64,000 nt of DNA from Bauldia sp963759235 (GTDB taxonomy: Bacteria; Pseudomonadota; Alphaproteobacteria; Rhizobiales; Kaistiaceae). Shown piece after piece: positions 43,313 to 50,882 of this stretch; the stretch's first letter is position 1; each line of letters opens with the position of its first letter. Position numbers and translations under genes: made by a program. Under the pieces are notes generated by a model, which had not been told where the DNA came from, did no database searches, and saw nothing but the letters and a program-made list of their open reading frames with translations. Location of the stretch: the NCBI GenBank assembly GCA_963759235.1, contig CAVWYO010000009.1, positions 124,001 to 188,000 on the forward strand, given 5' to 3'.

Positions 43313-44200
43313 CTATTCCGCCGCGTCGCGCTGGGCGAACAGCCCGGCGTCGAGGGCCCAGGCGAGGTCCCTGACGAAGATCGACAGGTCTTCCGATATC
43401 TGATCAAAGCCGGCGGTTCGTGCCAGCGTTTGCTCGTCCATGTAGAGACAGCGCTTCACTTCGATCTGCAAGGCATGAAATCCGGCGCTCGGCCGACCGT
43501 AGTGCTCGGTGATGTAGCCGCCGGCATAGGGCTTGTTGCGGCTGACCGAATAGCCGAGGCGGGAGAGGATGTGGACGGCGGCGTCGGTCAGTTCGCTGGA
43601 GCAGCTTGCCCCGTAACGGTCGCCGACGACGAAATCCGGCCGCAGCCGTCCCGTACCGCCCCGCACCGTCGATGGCATGGAATGGCAGTCGATCAGCACC
43701 GCCACGCCGAAGGCGGCATGGGTCGCCGCCATCAGGTGGTGCAGCGTCTGGTGATAGGGCTTGTAGACGAGGTCGATGCGGGCGAGGCACTCCTCGACAT
43801 TGAGCGGGCGGTCGTAGATCTCCTCGCTCTCCGCGACGATGCGCGCGATGGTGCCGAGGCCGCCGGCGACGCGGACCGAGCGGACATTGGCATAAGGCGG
43901 CAGGACGCCCGAAAACATCTTCGGGTCGAGCTCGTAGGGCTCGCGATTGACGTCGAGCCAGGCGCGCGGAAAATTCGCCCGCAAGAGCGGCGCGCCCTCG
44001 ATGACCGCCGCCTGAAACAGCTCGTCCACGTAGCTGTCCTCCGAACGCCGGATCGTCCATTCGTCGAGCCGCGAGGCGGCGAGAAAATCCGCCGGATACA
44101 CGTTGCCGCTGTGCGGTGAATTGAATACCAGCGGAACAGCCTGGCTGGTTGGCCTGAGGACCTCGAAGGCGGGATTTTCGGGGGGATCGGTGTTCAACAT
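43313..44200 (-). CDS. N-formylglutamate amidohydrolase family protein
   Basis: A 295-residue protein of the N-formylglutamate amidohydrolase (HutG-like) family, zinc-type hydrolases that free glutamate from N-formylglutamate. Family blocks are LVFNSPHSGNVYP, RANFPRAWLDVNREPYELD, and VLIDCHSMPS, with ITEHYG and ALQIEVKRCLYMDE near the C terminus. ATG at 44200 is chosen; a GTG at 44221 would add seven residues. It is divergent from cpdR, an order shared with other rhizobia, and not next to histidine-use genes. A second family member lies at 49196-50035. Confidence 0.88.
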   Translation of the reverse strand: MLNTDPPENPAFEVLRPTSQAVPLVFNSPHSGNVYPADFLAASRLDEWTIRRSEDSYVDELFQAAVIEGAPLLRANFPRAWLDVNREPYELDPKMFSGVLPPYANVRSVRVAGGLGTIARIVAESEEIYDRPLNVEECLARIDLVYKPYHQTLHHLMAATHAAFGVAVLIDCHSMPSTVRGGTGRLRPDFVVGDRYGASCSSELTDAAVHILSRLGYSVSRNKPYAGGYITEHYGRPSAGFHALQIEVKRCLYMDEQTLARTAGFDQISEDLSIFVRDLAWALDAGLFAQRDAAE

Positions 44201-44377
44201 TTTTTCGGCGGCTTCAGGCACCGTCGGTGGCGGGCCAACGATGTTGCCAAGATCGGCGGTGTCTGTCCACAGGACGCAATGCCTCTTGCGTTTTGCCGTT
44301 CACGCGATTTTTACTCGAATTGCCGCTAATCCGCGACAGGGATGAGCCGGTAGCCATCGGAGTTCGGATCGCACCCC

Positions 44378-44737
44378 ATGTCCAGAATCCTCCTCGCCGA
44401 AGACGACAACGACATGCGCCGCTTTCTTGTCAAGGCGCTGCAGAACGCAGGCTACGACGTCGTCTCGTTCGACAACGGCCTGTCGGCCTACGAACGCATC
44501 CGCGAGGAGCCGTTCACGCTCCTTCTCACCGACATCGTCATGCCGGAAATGGACGGGATCGAGCTGGCGCGGCGGGCGACCGAACTAGACCCGGACCTCA
44601 AGGTGATGTTCATCACCGGGTTCGCCGCGGTGGCGCTCAATCCCGAATCCAACGCGCCGCCCTCGGCCAAGGTGCTCTCCAAGCCGTTTCACCTGAAGGA
44701 CCTCGTCAACGAGGTCGAAAAGCTGCTCGCCGCCTGA
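44378..44737 (+). CDS. cpdR: Cell-cycle response regulator CpdR
   Basis: A 119-residue single-domain response regulator. Acidic pocket D9/D10, phosphorylation site Asp52 in LLLTDIVMPEMDG, and Lys in LSKPFHLKDLV. It matches CpdR, which in its unphosphorylated form brings substrates to ClpXP at the cell pole and is itself degraded through its C-terminal Ala-Ala; this protein ends LLAA. The phosphate comes from the CckA-ChpT relay in relatives. It is transcribed away from the N-formylglutamate amidohydrolase gene. Confidence 0.88.
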   Translation: MSRILLAEDDNDMRRFLVKALQNAGYDVVSFDNGLSAYERIREEPFTLLLTDIVMPEMDGIELARRATELDPDLKVMFITGFAAVALNPESNAPPSAKVLSKPFHLKDLVNEVEKLLAA

Positions 44738-44863
44738 TCCGCCAAACGAGCCCGGGGGAGCGGCTTGCAAGGCCACATCGCGGAGCGTCCAGCAAGGCTT
44801 GAACAGTCTTCGCGCCGCCTGCTATATGCTCGCCAGCATGCCGTGCCCTTGGGCCGGCCGGAT

Positions 44864-44938
44864 GGGCGCGTAGCTCAGCGGGAGAGCACTACGTTGACAT
44901 CGTAGGGGTCACTGGTTCAATCCCAGTCGCGCCCACCA
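44864..44938 (+). tRNA. tRNA-Val (anticodon GAC)
   Basis: A complete cloverleaf: acceptor GGGCGCG/CGCGCCC with encoded A-CCA, D-arm with TAGCTCAGCGGGAGAGC, anticodon stem CTACG/CGTAG with loop TTGACAT (anticodon GAC), and T-arm with GGTTCAATCC. It is 75 bases long. No integrase or repeated tRNA end lies nearby, so there is no sign of an integrated element. Confidence 0.97.
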
Positions 44939-45028
44939 TCCTTTTACCACAGACTTGTTTTCGACTGGGCCAAGCTATCGATCCGGCTTTGTGGGGCGAA
45001 GTCGACGGTCGGCAGGTAAGGCCGTCAT

Positions 45029-45292
45029 ATGCGCCATTCGGATTGGAAATCATCCCGCAGGTTCTTCAGCGCCTTCTTTCTGGCGGCGTGCGTTGCGTCC
45101 GGCGGCATGTTCCTCTCCTTCCGTCCGCCGACCTTCGGCGCCGGCCGGCCGGCGCTCATCGAATATGACGGGCCGGACGTCCCCGCTACCATGGCGGCGC
45201 CGGGCGGCGAGCAAGTTGCCGGGAACCTTTGGTTGGCGCCCATTTCCGCCTCTGCTTCCGACGCGGCTCGGACCATCATCGTCGAGACGTAG
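45029..45292 (+). CDS. Small hypothetical exported or anchored protein
   Basis: An 87-residue frame with a basic N terminus (MRHSDWKSSRRFF) and a hydrophobic stretch (SAFFLAACVASGGMFLSF) like a signal anchor, then a polar 60-residue tail. I recognise no family. No strong ribosome site precedes the ATG, and an antisense frame covers it, so it may not be real. Support is the gene-like gap between tRNA-Val and the next exported protein. Confidence 0.35.
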   Translation: MRHSDWKSSRRFFSAFFLAACVASGGMFLSFRPPTFGAGRPALIEYDGPDVPATMAAPGGEQVAGNLWLAPISASASDAARTIIVET

Positions 45293-45465
45293 GCGCTCGA
45301 CGCCGGCCGATTCATTCCAGCTTTCCGGCCAGCTTTCCCGCCAAAAGGCGCCTGTGGCCGCGTTCACAGCGCTCCGCCGGTTTTCGCTGTACCCCTTGTA
45401 GCCACGGAACATCGATCGGCCGTGCCACGTTGACGGGCCGGGGGTCGAGCGGAGGGGAAAAAGCA

Positions 45466-45978
45466 ATGGCCAGGCATATACGCACAGCAGCGGCAGTGAC
45501 CACGGGATTGGCATTGGTCGCCGTTTCGGCGGCCGTCGCCTTCGCCAATATCCCCGATCAGGCGGACGTCGACGACGGTGCAGCAGCCCCGAGCGTGTCT
45601 CATGCCTACGAGGGGCTGATACCCGGCCCGGTCAGCGGCGTTCCGCTGTTCGTCGCCGACGCTTCCGGCCCGGTTCCGGCGTGCGTCACCGAAACCGATG
45701 TCATTCGCCGCCTCAATGCCGACCGCGACCGCTTCGGCGGGGAGACGGTCATGCTTTCCAACGGGCTGGTCCAGGCCTTCGCGGACGAATGGCGGCGCGA
45801 GACCCATCTTCAGAAAGTCGCGGTTTCCGGCGTATTCGCCCATGTGTTCGGCGAAGAGGACGCGGCTTCCGTCGACGTGATCGAGCTCGACGCCAAAGGC
45901 TGCGCCCTGAGCCGCACGATGCTCAGCGAAGACGATTGGCGCTTTCTCCTGCGCCAGACGGTGGGAGCCGAGGCGTAG
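45466..45978 (+). CDS. Hypothetical exported protein
   Basis: A 170-residue protein with a clear signal peptide (about 1-28, cut near VAFA-NI). The mature part has two cysteines (VPACVTETDVIRRLNADRDRF and AKGCALSRTML), perhaps a disulfide, and a conserved-looking core GGETVMLSNGLVQAFADEWRRE. I do not recognise the family. ATG at 45466 follows GGAGGGG. It stands alone between the small frame and the L36 gene. Confidence 0.7.
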   Translation: MARHIRTAAAVTTGLALVAVSAAVAFANIPDQADVDDGAAAPSVSHAYEGLIPGPVSGVPLFVADASGPVPACVTETDVIRRLNADRDRFGGETVMLSNGLVQAFADEWRRETHLQKVAVSGVFAHVFGEEDAASVDVIELDAKGCALSRTMLSEDDWRFLLRQTVGAEA

Positions 45979-46074
45979 GCGGCGTCGGAAACCTTGACAC
46001 GGCCAAGGCGGCCTCTTAGGTTCCCGGCGATTTTTCGGCCATGCCAATGCGTGGCTCGCGCGAGCCAGAGACCC

Positions 46075-46200
46075 ATGAAGATCCGCAACTCCCTTCGTTC
46101 GCTCCGCAAGCGCCACCGCGCCAATCGCTTGGTCCGCCGCAAGGGCCGCGTGTTCGTCATCAACAAGACCAATCCGCGGTTCAAAGCCCGCCAGGGTTAG
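46075..46200 (+). CDS. rpmJ: 50S ribosomal protein L36
   Basis: A 41-residue L36 of the alphaproteobacterial type (MKIRNSLRSLRKRHRANRLVRRKGRVFVINKTNPRFKARQG in two blocks reads as MKIRNSLRSLRKRH then RVFVINKTNPRFKARQG). It has none of the zinc-binding cysteines of the C+ form, so it is the zinc-independent variant. It stands alone, as is usual for this gene outside the spc operon in this group, with its own promoter in the 96 bases upstream. Confidence 0.95.
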   Translation: MKIRNSLRSLRKRHRANRLVRRKGRVFVINKTNPRFKARQG

Positions 46201-46275
46201 GCTTGAGCCAAGCGCGGCGCGCTTCACGCCTGATTGTTTTGACGGTTTCGTCGCCGCCGCGGTAGATTGGCCGTC

Positions 46276-46887
46276 ATGCGGTCGTTGGTGCTCGTCTTCA
46301 CTGTCGCTTTGGTTTCCGCCGGGTGTGGCGATTGCCTCGCCACGGCCCAGGAAACGCCGCCCTCGGTGACGCTCGACCAGCAGCAGCCCGACGCCATGCC
46401 CACCAAGGCCGAGCGGATCAACGCGCTGTTCGAGACGCTGAAGACCGCGACGGACGACGGGACGGCCCAAGAGGCCGAGCGGACGATCATCAAGCTCTGG
46501 CTCCAGTCGGGAAGCGACACGGTCGATCTCCTGATGACCTGGGCGCTCGCCGCCATGGAGGCGAAGAAGTATCCCCGCGCCCTCGATTTCCTCGACCGCA
46601 TCGTGATCATGAAACCGGACTACGCCGAGGGCTGGAACAAGCGGGCGACCGTCTATTTCCTGATGGAGGACTACGGAAAGTCGATTTCCGACATCGGCCG
46701 GGTCCTCGCACTCGAGCCGCGGCACTTCGGCGCGCTGAGCGGGCTCGGCATGATCATGCACACGCTCGGCGACGACAACCGGGCGATCACCGCCTACCAG
46801 CAAGCCCTCGCCGCCGATCCCCACCTCGACAACGTTCGCAGCGCGCTCGACGAGATCGAGTCGAAGGCGGCCGGCCAGGATCTGTGA
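46276..46887 (+). CDS. Tetratricopeptide-repeat exported protein
   Basis: A 203-residue protein with a signal peptide and at least three TPR units from about residue 75 to 195 (AAMEAKKYPRALDFLDRIVIMKPDYAEGWNKRATVYF, MEDYGKSISDIGRVLALEPRHFGALSGLGMI, LGDDNRAITAYQQALAADP). A cysteine follows VSAG, so it could be a lipoprotein, though the lipobox is poor. TPR proteins of this kind scaffold periplasmic complexes; the partner is unknown. The TTG at 46267 is rejected in favour of ATG at 46276. It converges on pyk. Confidence 0.82.
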   Translation: MRSLVLVFTVALVSAGCGDCLATAQETPPSVTLDQQQPDAMPTKAERINALFETLKTATDDGTAQEAERTIIKLWLQSGSDTVDLLMTWALAAMEAKKYPRALDFLDRIVIMKPDYAEGWNKRATVYFLMEDYGKSISDIGRVLALEPRHFGALSGLGMIMHTLGDDNRAITAYQQALAADPHLDNVRSALDEIESKAAGQDL

Positions 46888-46905
46888 CGGTCCGGTGCGG
46901 CGGCC

Positions 46906-48348
46906 TCAGCTCCGCAGCGAATCGCCGCCGTCGCTGCCGATCAATGCGATGCGCAGCATGTTGGTGGCCCCGGGCTTGCCAAGCGGCACGCCGGCGGTGA
47001 CGATGATCCGCTGGCCGGGTTCGGCACCGCTCTCGGCGCCGGCAACGTGGCAGGCCCGGTCGATCATGTCCTCCAGCGTGTCGGGCTCCTTGCCGGCCAC
47101 GCAGTGCACGCCCCAGACGATCGACAAGCGGCGGGCGGTCGACACGATCGGCGACATGGCAACGATCGGCGTCAGCGGCCGCTCGCGGGCGGCGCGCATG
47201 GCGGTGGCTCCCGAGGCGGTGTAGCAGCAGATCGCAGCCAGATTAAGCGTTTCGGCGATCTGACGGGCGGCGGCGGAAATGGCGTCGGCGCTCGTCGCTT
47301 CCGGTTCGGTGCGCTGGGCGTAGATGATGCTCCGATAGTTCGGGTCGCGCTCCACCTCCATGGCGATCCTGTCCATGGTTGCCACCGCCTCGATCGGGAA
47401 GGCGCCGGACGCCGATTCGGCGGAGAGCATCACCGCGTCGGCGCCCTCGAACACCGCCGTCGAAACGTCCGACACCTCGGCGCGGGTCGGCACCGGGGCG
47501 GAGATCATCGATTCGAGCATCTGGGTGGCGACGACCACCGGCTTGCCGGCGCGGCGCGCGGCGCGGGTGATCTGCTTCTGGATGCCGGGGACCTTTTCCA
47601 GCGGCATCTCGACCCCGAGATCGCCGCGGGCGACCATCAAGGCGTCGGCCTGCTCGATGATCCCGGCGAGGTGCTCGACCGCCTGGGGTTTCTCGATCTT
47701 CGCCATCACCGCGGCGCGGCCACGGGAGATCTTCTTGACCTCGGCGAGGTCCTCCGGCCGCTGGACGAAAGACAGCGCGATCCAGTCGACACCGGCATTC
47801 AGCGCCGCCTCCAGATCAGACCGGTCCTTCTCGGTGAGCGCGCCCATGCCGATGGTGGTGTCCGGAACGCTGACGCCCTTGCGATCGGAAAGCCTGACGC
47901 CGGCCTCGACAAAGGTGGTGGTGCGGGTCTTGGTGCACTTGATCACCCGCAAACGCACCTTGCCGTCGTCGAGCAGCAACCTGTGTCCCGGCTCGATCGC
48001 CGCGAAGATCTCGGGATGGGGGAGGTAGACGCGTTTCTTGTTGCCGGGCTTGGGATCGGAATCGAGGATCAGCGTGTCGCCGGGCGTCAGCTCGATGGAG
48101 CCGTCGGCGAAGGTGCCGATGCGAAACTTGGGGCCCTGCAGGTCGGCGAGGATGCCGATCGGCAGCGGACCGTCCGCCTCGACCGAGCGAATCGTGTTGA
48201 CCAGACGGCGGAGCGTCTGGTGGTCGGTGTGGCTCATGTTGATCCGGAAGACGTCGGCGCCGGCGTGCGACAGGCTTCTGATCTTTGCCTTGTCGGAAGA
48301 CGATGGACCGAGAGTCGCAAGGATCTTGACCCTGCGCCGCCTCCTCAT
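46906..48348 (-). CDS. pyk: Pyruvate kinase
   Basis: A 480-residue pyruvate kinase, making pyruvate and ATP from phosphoenolpyruvate. N-terminal KILATLGPSSSD and FRINMSHTD, the active-site segment VMAKIEKPQAVEHLAGIIEQADALMVARGDLGVE (Lys and Glu/Asp of the metal site in two blocks), and the C-terminal domain from about 350 with AICCYTASGATA. The ATG at 48348 overlaps the DUF1036 stop in ATGA, so the two are co-translated; the longer open frame upstream lies over DUF1036 and is rejected. Confidence 0.95.
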   Translation of the reverse strand: MRRRRRVKILATLGPSSSDKAKIRSLSHAGADVFRINMSHTDHQTLRRLVNTIRSVEADGPLPIGILADLQGPKFRIGTFADGSIELTPGDTLILDSDPKPGNKKRVYLPHPEIFAAIEPGHRLLLDDGKVRLRVIKCTKTRTTTFVEAGVRLSDRKGVSVPDTTIGMGALTEKDRSDLEAALNAGVDWIALSFVQRPEDLAEVKKISRGRAAVMAKIEKPQAVEHLAGIIEQADALMVARGDLGVEMPLEKVPGIQKQITRAARRAGKPVVVATQMLESMISAPVPTRAEVSDVSTAVFEGADAVMLSAESASGAFPIEAVATMDRIAMEVERDPNYRSIIYAQRTEPEATSADAISAAARQIAETLNLAAICCYTASGATAMRAARERPLTPIVAMSPIVSTARRLSIVWGVHCVAGKEPDTLEDMIDRACHVAGAESGAEPGQRIIVTAGVPLGKPGATNMLRIALIGSDGGDSLRS

Positions 48349-48899
48349 TGACCGTCCGTTCCCGCTACGCCAGGCTCGGTCAGTTGAACGGTCCAGCTTC
48401 GCTGCTCGCCGGTATCGACCTCGAAGAAACCCGTCCGCTCGAACCCGCGCGCCACGCAATCCTCGATGCCGTGGATGGTGAACATCTTGTCCCGCGTGCA
48501 CATGGCGGCCTTGCCGCCCCATGCGCCGCCCCGATCATAGTCGATCGCGTACACGTAGTAGAAGCGCGATACAAGCGGCCCGGCCATCAGCGTTTCGCAG
48601 CTGTCGGCGTTGACGTTCCACCACCCCTCGGTGGTCCAGCGACTCCCCTCCTTGTAGCCGACGGCGACGCCGACGCGGCTGGCCGTCTTGTTGCAGAGGC
48701 GGAGGCCGCCGGCGCCGCCCTCGCTCGACAGACTGCCGGTGACGCCGGCCGGAACGCCGCCCGCCTCGGGCAGCCGAACCTCGGCCGCGCCGTCCTGGCG
48801 GAGCATGAAGAAGGCGCCGGTGGCGACGACGGCGAGAGTTGCGATGCTGGCGGCTACAACCGCTTTCCGATGCCATGGTTTAGGAGCGTGAAAGCGCAT
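48345..48899 (-). CDS. DUF1036 family membrane-anchored protein
   Basis: A 184-residue protein with one N-terminal membrane helix (about 13-33) and a DUF1036 domain (about 65-175): LCNKTASRVGVAVGYKEG, WTTEGWWNVNADSCETL, and paired cysteines in MCTRDKMFTIHGIEDC. The domain is periplasmic by topology. Its gene sits directly upstream of pyk and overlaps it by four bases, an order I recall in other Hyphomicrobiales. Function unknown. Confidence 0.85.
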   Translation of the reverse strand: MRFHAPKPWHRKAVVAASIATLAVVATGAFFMLRQDGAAEVRLPEAGGVPAGVTGSLSSEGGAGGLRLCNKTASRVGVAVGYKEGSRWTTEGWWNVNADSCETLMAGPLVSRFYYVYAIDYDRGGAWGGKAAMCTRDKMFTIHGIEDCVARGFERTGFFEVDTGEQRSWTVQLTEPGVAGTDGQ

Positions 48900-49195
48900 C
48901 GGGTCGGGATTCGCGAACCGGTTGTCAGGCGTTCTTGGTGTGGCACTTATCGCGCGGCGGGTTTTGTCGTGTCAACGCGCTCGACGCTGATTCCATTGCA
49001 TTTTGCGGCCACTTTCACCGTCAATCGTCGCCTGGAAGGTGGGCGACCTTCGATGGCGAAGGCGGCAGCATCAAGGCTGCCGTCCAGCCGCTCTTGCGAC
49101 AAAAATACCGCGGCTGACCGGCGCGTCCGCGAACGGTCGGTCGGGCGACCGGTTGCTATGGCCCTCGGCCGCGCGCGCCACTATCATTTCGCGTC

Positions 49196-50035
49196 ATGGA
49201 CGTGGTTTCGCCAGCGGCGGGGAGTGAGGCCGCCGAAGAGGGAGAGAGCTTCACCCCCTTCGCGACGGTGGAGGGCGACCCCGATCATGGGCTCATCTTC
49301 CTATGTGATCACGCCGAGAACCGGTTGCCGGCCGGCTACGGGACGCTGGGGCTGCCGCCGGCGGAGTTCGAGCGCCACATCGCCTTCGACCCGGGTGCCG
49401 GCGCGGTGACCAGAGGGCTTGCCGAGCGCCTTGGCGCGCCGGCGATCCTCAGCACCTTCTCCCGGCTCCTCATCGATCCCAATCGCGGCGAGGACGACCC
49501 GACGCTGATCATGCGGCTCTCGGACGGAGCGATCGTGCCGGGCAACCATCACGTCGATGCGGCGGAGCGGGCGCGGCGGCTCGCGCTCTATCACGCGCCG
49601 TATCACGCGGAGATCGAACGGAAGATCGCGCGGTCGATTGCCTCGGGAACTATTCCGGCGCTGGTTTCGATCCACAGTTTCACCCCGGTCTGGCGCGGGC
49701 GCGGCCGGCCGTGGCAGGTCGGCGTGTTGTGGGACGCCGACCCTCGCCTGGCGCGACCGCTGGTGGAGCGGCTCGCGGCGGACACGAGGCTGGTAGTCGG
49801 CGACAACGAGCCCTATTCTGGGGCCCTCATCCGCGACAGCATGTATCGCCACGGCACCCGCCGCGGACTGGCGCACGGCCTGATCGAGCTCAGGCAGGAC
49901 ATGATCGGCGACGAGGCTGGCGCGGGCGAATGGGTGGAACGGCTGGCGCCCATCCTCGCCGACCTCAACGGCTTGCCGGAGCTTCACGAAATCCGTCACT
50001 ACGGGTCGCGGGCGGGGCCGGTCGACCCTATCTAG
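49196..50035 (+). CDS. N-formylglutamate amidohydrolase family protein (second copy)
   Basis: A 279-residue member of the same hydrolase family as 43313-44200, but of the shorter kind found beside DUF1244. Blocks: LIFLCDHAENRLPAGYG, LIDPNRGEDDPTLIMRLSDGA, SIHSFTPVWRG and DNEPYSGALIRDSMYRHG. The true substrate is unknown. It is followed 35 bases later by DUF1244 and then by gapR, an order shared with other rhizobia. ATG at 49196; the longer gap before it (296 bases) holds no supported gene. Confidence 0.87.
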   Translation: MDVVSPAAGSEAAEEGESFTPFATVEGDPDHGLIFLCDHAENRLPAGYGTLGLPPAEFERHIAFDPGAGAVTRGLAERLGAPAILSTFSRLLIDPNRGEDDPTLIMRLSDGAIVPGNHHVDAAERARRLALYHAPYHAEIERKIARSIASGTIPALVSIHSFTPVWRGRGRPWQVGVLWDADPRLARPLVERLAADTRLVVGDNEPYSGALIRDSMYRHGTRRGLAHGLIELRQDMIGDEAGAGEWVERLAPILADLNGLPELHEIRHYGSRAGPVDPI

Positions 50036-50070
50036 TCCCGAACAGCCACACGAATCGCACGGAGCGCCTC

Positions 50071-50376
50071 ATGGCGAATCTCGATGACACAACGCGGACC
50101 GAGCTGGAGGCCGCCGTTTTCCGTCGGCTCGTCGAGCATTTGCGCGAGCGGACCGACGTTCAGAATATCGACTTGATGAATCTCGCCGGCTTTTGCCGAA
50201 ATTGCCTCTCCAACTGGTATCGGGAGGCCGCCGAGGCGCGAGGCATCGCCATCGACAAGGAGGCCTCGCGCGAGATCGTCTACGGCATGCCCTATGCCGA
50301 ATGGCGGGCGCGCTACCAGCAGGAAGCCAGCGCCGAGCAGGAGGCGGCTTTCGAGAAAAACCGCCCACAGCATTAA
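50071..50376 (+). CDS. DUF1244 family protein
   Basis: A 101-residue protein of the DUF1244 family, marked by LMNLAGFCRNCLSNWYREAAE with its CxxC pair and IVYGMPYAEWRARYQ. It is cytoplasmic and helical; function unknown. GGAG lies eight to ten bases upstream of the ATG. It is 35 bases after the N-formylglutamate amidohydrolase gene and probably in the same transcript. Confidence 0.9.
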   Translation: MANLDDTTRTELEAAVFRRLVEHLRERTDVQNIDLMNLAGFCRNCLSNWYREAAEARGIAIDKEASREIVYGMPYAEWRARYQQEASAEQEAAFEKNRPQH

Positions 50377-50450
50377 CGCCTCGTGTTCTTGACCTGTGGG
50401 CTCAGCCGGGGCAAGCACCGGGCGGTCGTCAAGCGTGAGGAGAGGTGGGA

Positions 50451-50711
50451 ATGGCCGATAGTGGTGGCGTCGCCAGGGATCAGATTCGTTCCATCGTCGA
50501 GCGCGTCGAGCGGCTCGAAGAGGAGAAGCAGGCGCTCGCCGATGATATCCGGGAAGTCTATGCGGAGGCCAAGGCCAATGGCTTCGACACCAAGGTGCTG
50601 AGGCAGGTCATCAGGATCCGCAAGCAGGACACCAGCGAACGCCAGGAGCAGGAAGCCCTTCTCGACCTCTATCTGCACGCGCTGGGGATGGCCGGCGAAA
50701 GCAGCGCGTAG
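50451..50711 (+). CDS. gapR: GapR-like nucleoid protein (DUF2312/UPF0335)
   Basis: An 86-residue helical protein of the GapR family. It has the coiled-coil region RDQIRSIVERVERLEEEKQALADDIREVYAEAKANGFDTKVLRQVIRIRK in family order and a C-terminal helix ending LHALGMAGESSA. In Caulobacter GapR binds overtwisted AT-rich DNA ahead of forks and RNA polymerase and aids topoisomerases. A strong GAGGAGAGG lies before the ATG at 50451; GTG at 50445 is unlikely. Confidence 0.9.
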   Translation: MADSGGVARDQIRSIVERVERLEEEKQALADDIREVYAEAKANGFDTKVLRQVIRIRKQDTSERQEQEALLDLYLHALGMAGESSA

Positions 50712-50718
50712 ATTATTT

Positions 50719-50800
50719 CAAAAAAGAGCGTCCGCACTTTTCCGCGCGGCAACTGCGCAGAAACCGAGCGAAGTCCGCGTCTAATCGGAACGGTCTTTGC
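50719..50800 (-). repeat. Dispersed intergenic repeat, copy B
   Basis: The inverted counterpart of 29460-29549. Read on the minus strand it begins GCAAAGACCGTTCCGATT and ends with CGGAAAAGTGCGG followed by CGCTCTTTT. The two palindromes of copy A are imperfect here. It lies between the gapR stop and the convergent DUF882 gene, again a gene-tail position. Confidence 0.6.
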
Positions 50801-50882
50801 CCGGGCGAGGCGGGCCGTCCACCCGTGATCGCGCTCGACGTTTCCAGGAAGAACGAATACCGCTCGGGCCCGGTCTCTTCCC

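Noticed and set aside
44864..44938. tRNA-Val as an integration site of a mobile element
   Set aside because: No integrase gene, no second copy of the tRNA 3' end and no change in gene style downstream.
45364..46824. A 486-residue minus-strand frame
   Set aside because: It covers L36 and a TPR gene in antisense and has no family likeness.
47047..48351. A 434-residue plus-strand frame
   Set aside because: Antisense to pyruvate kinase, with no recognisable domain.
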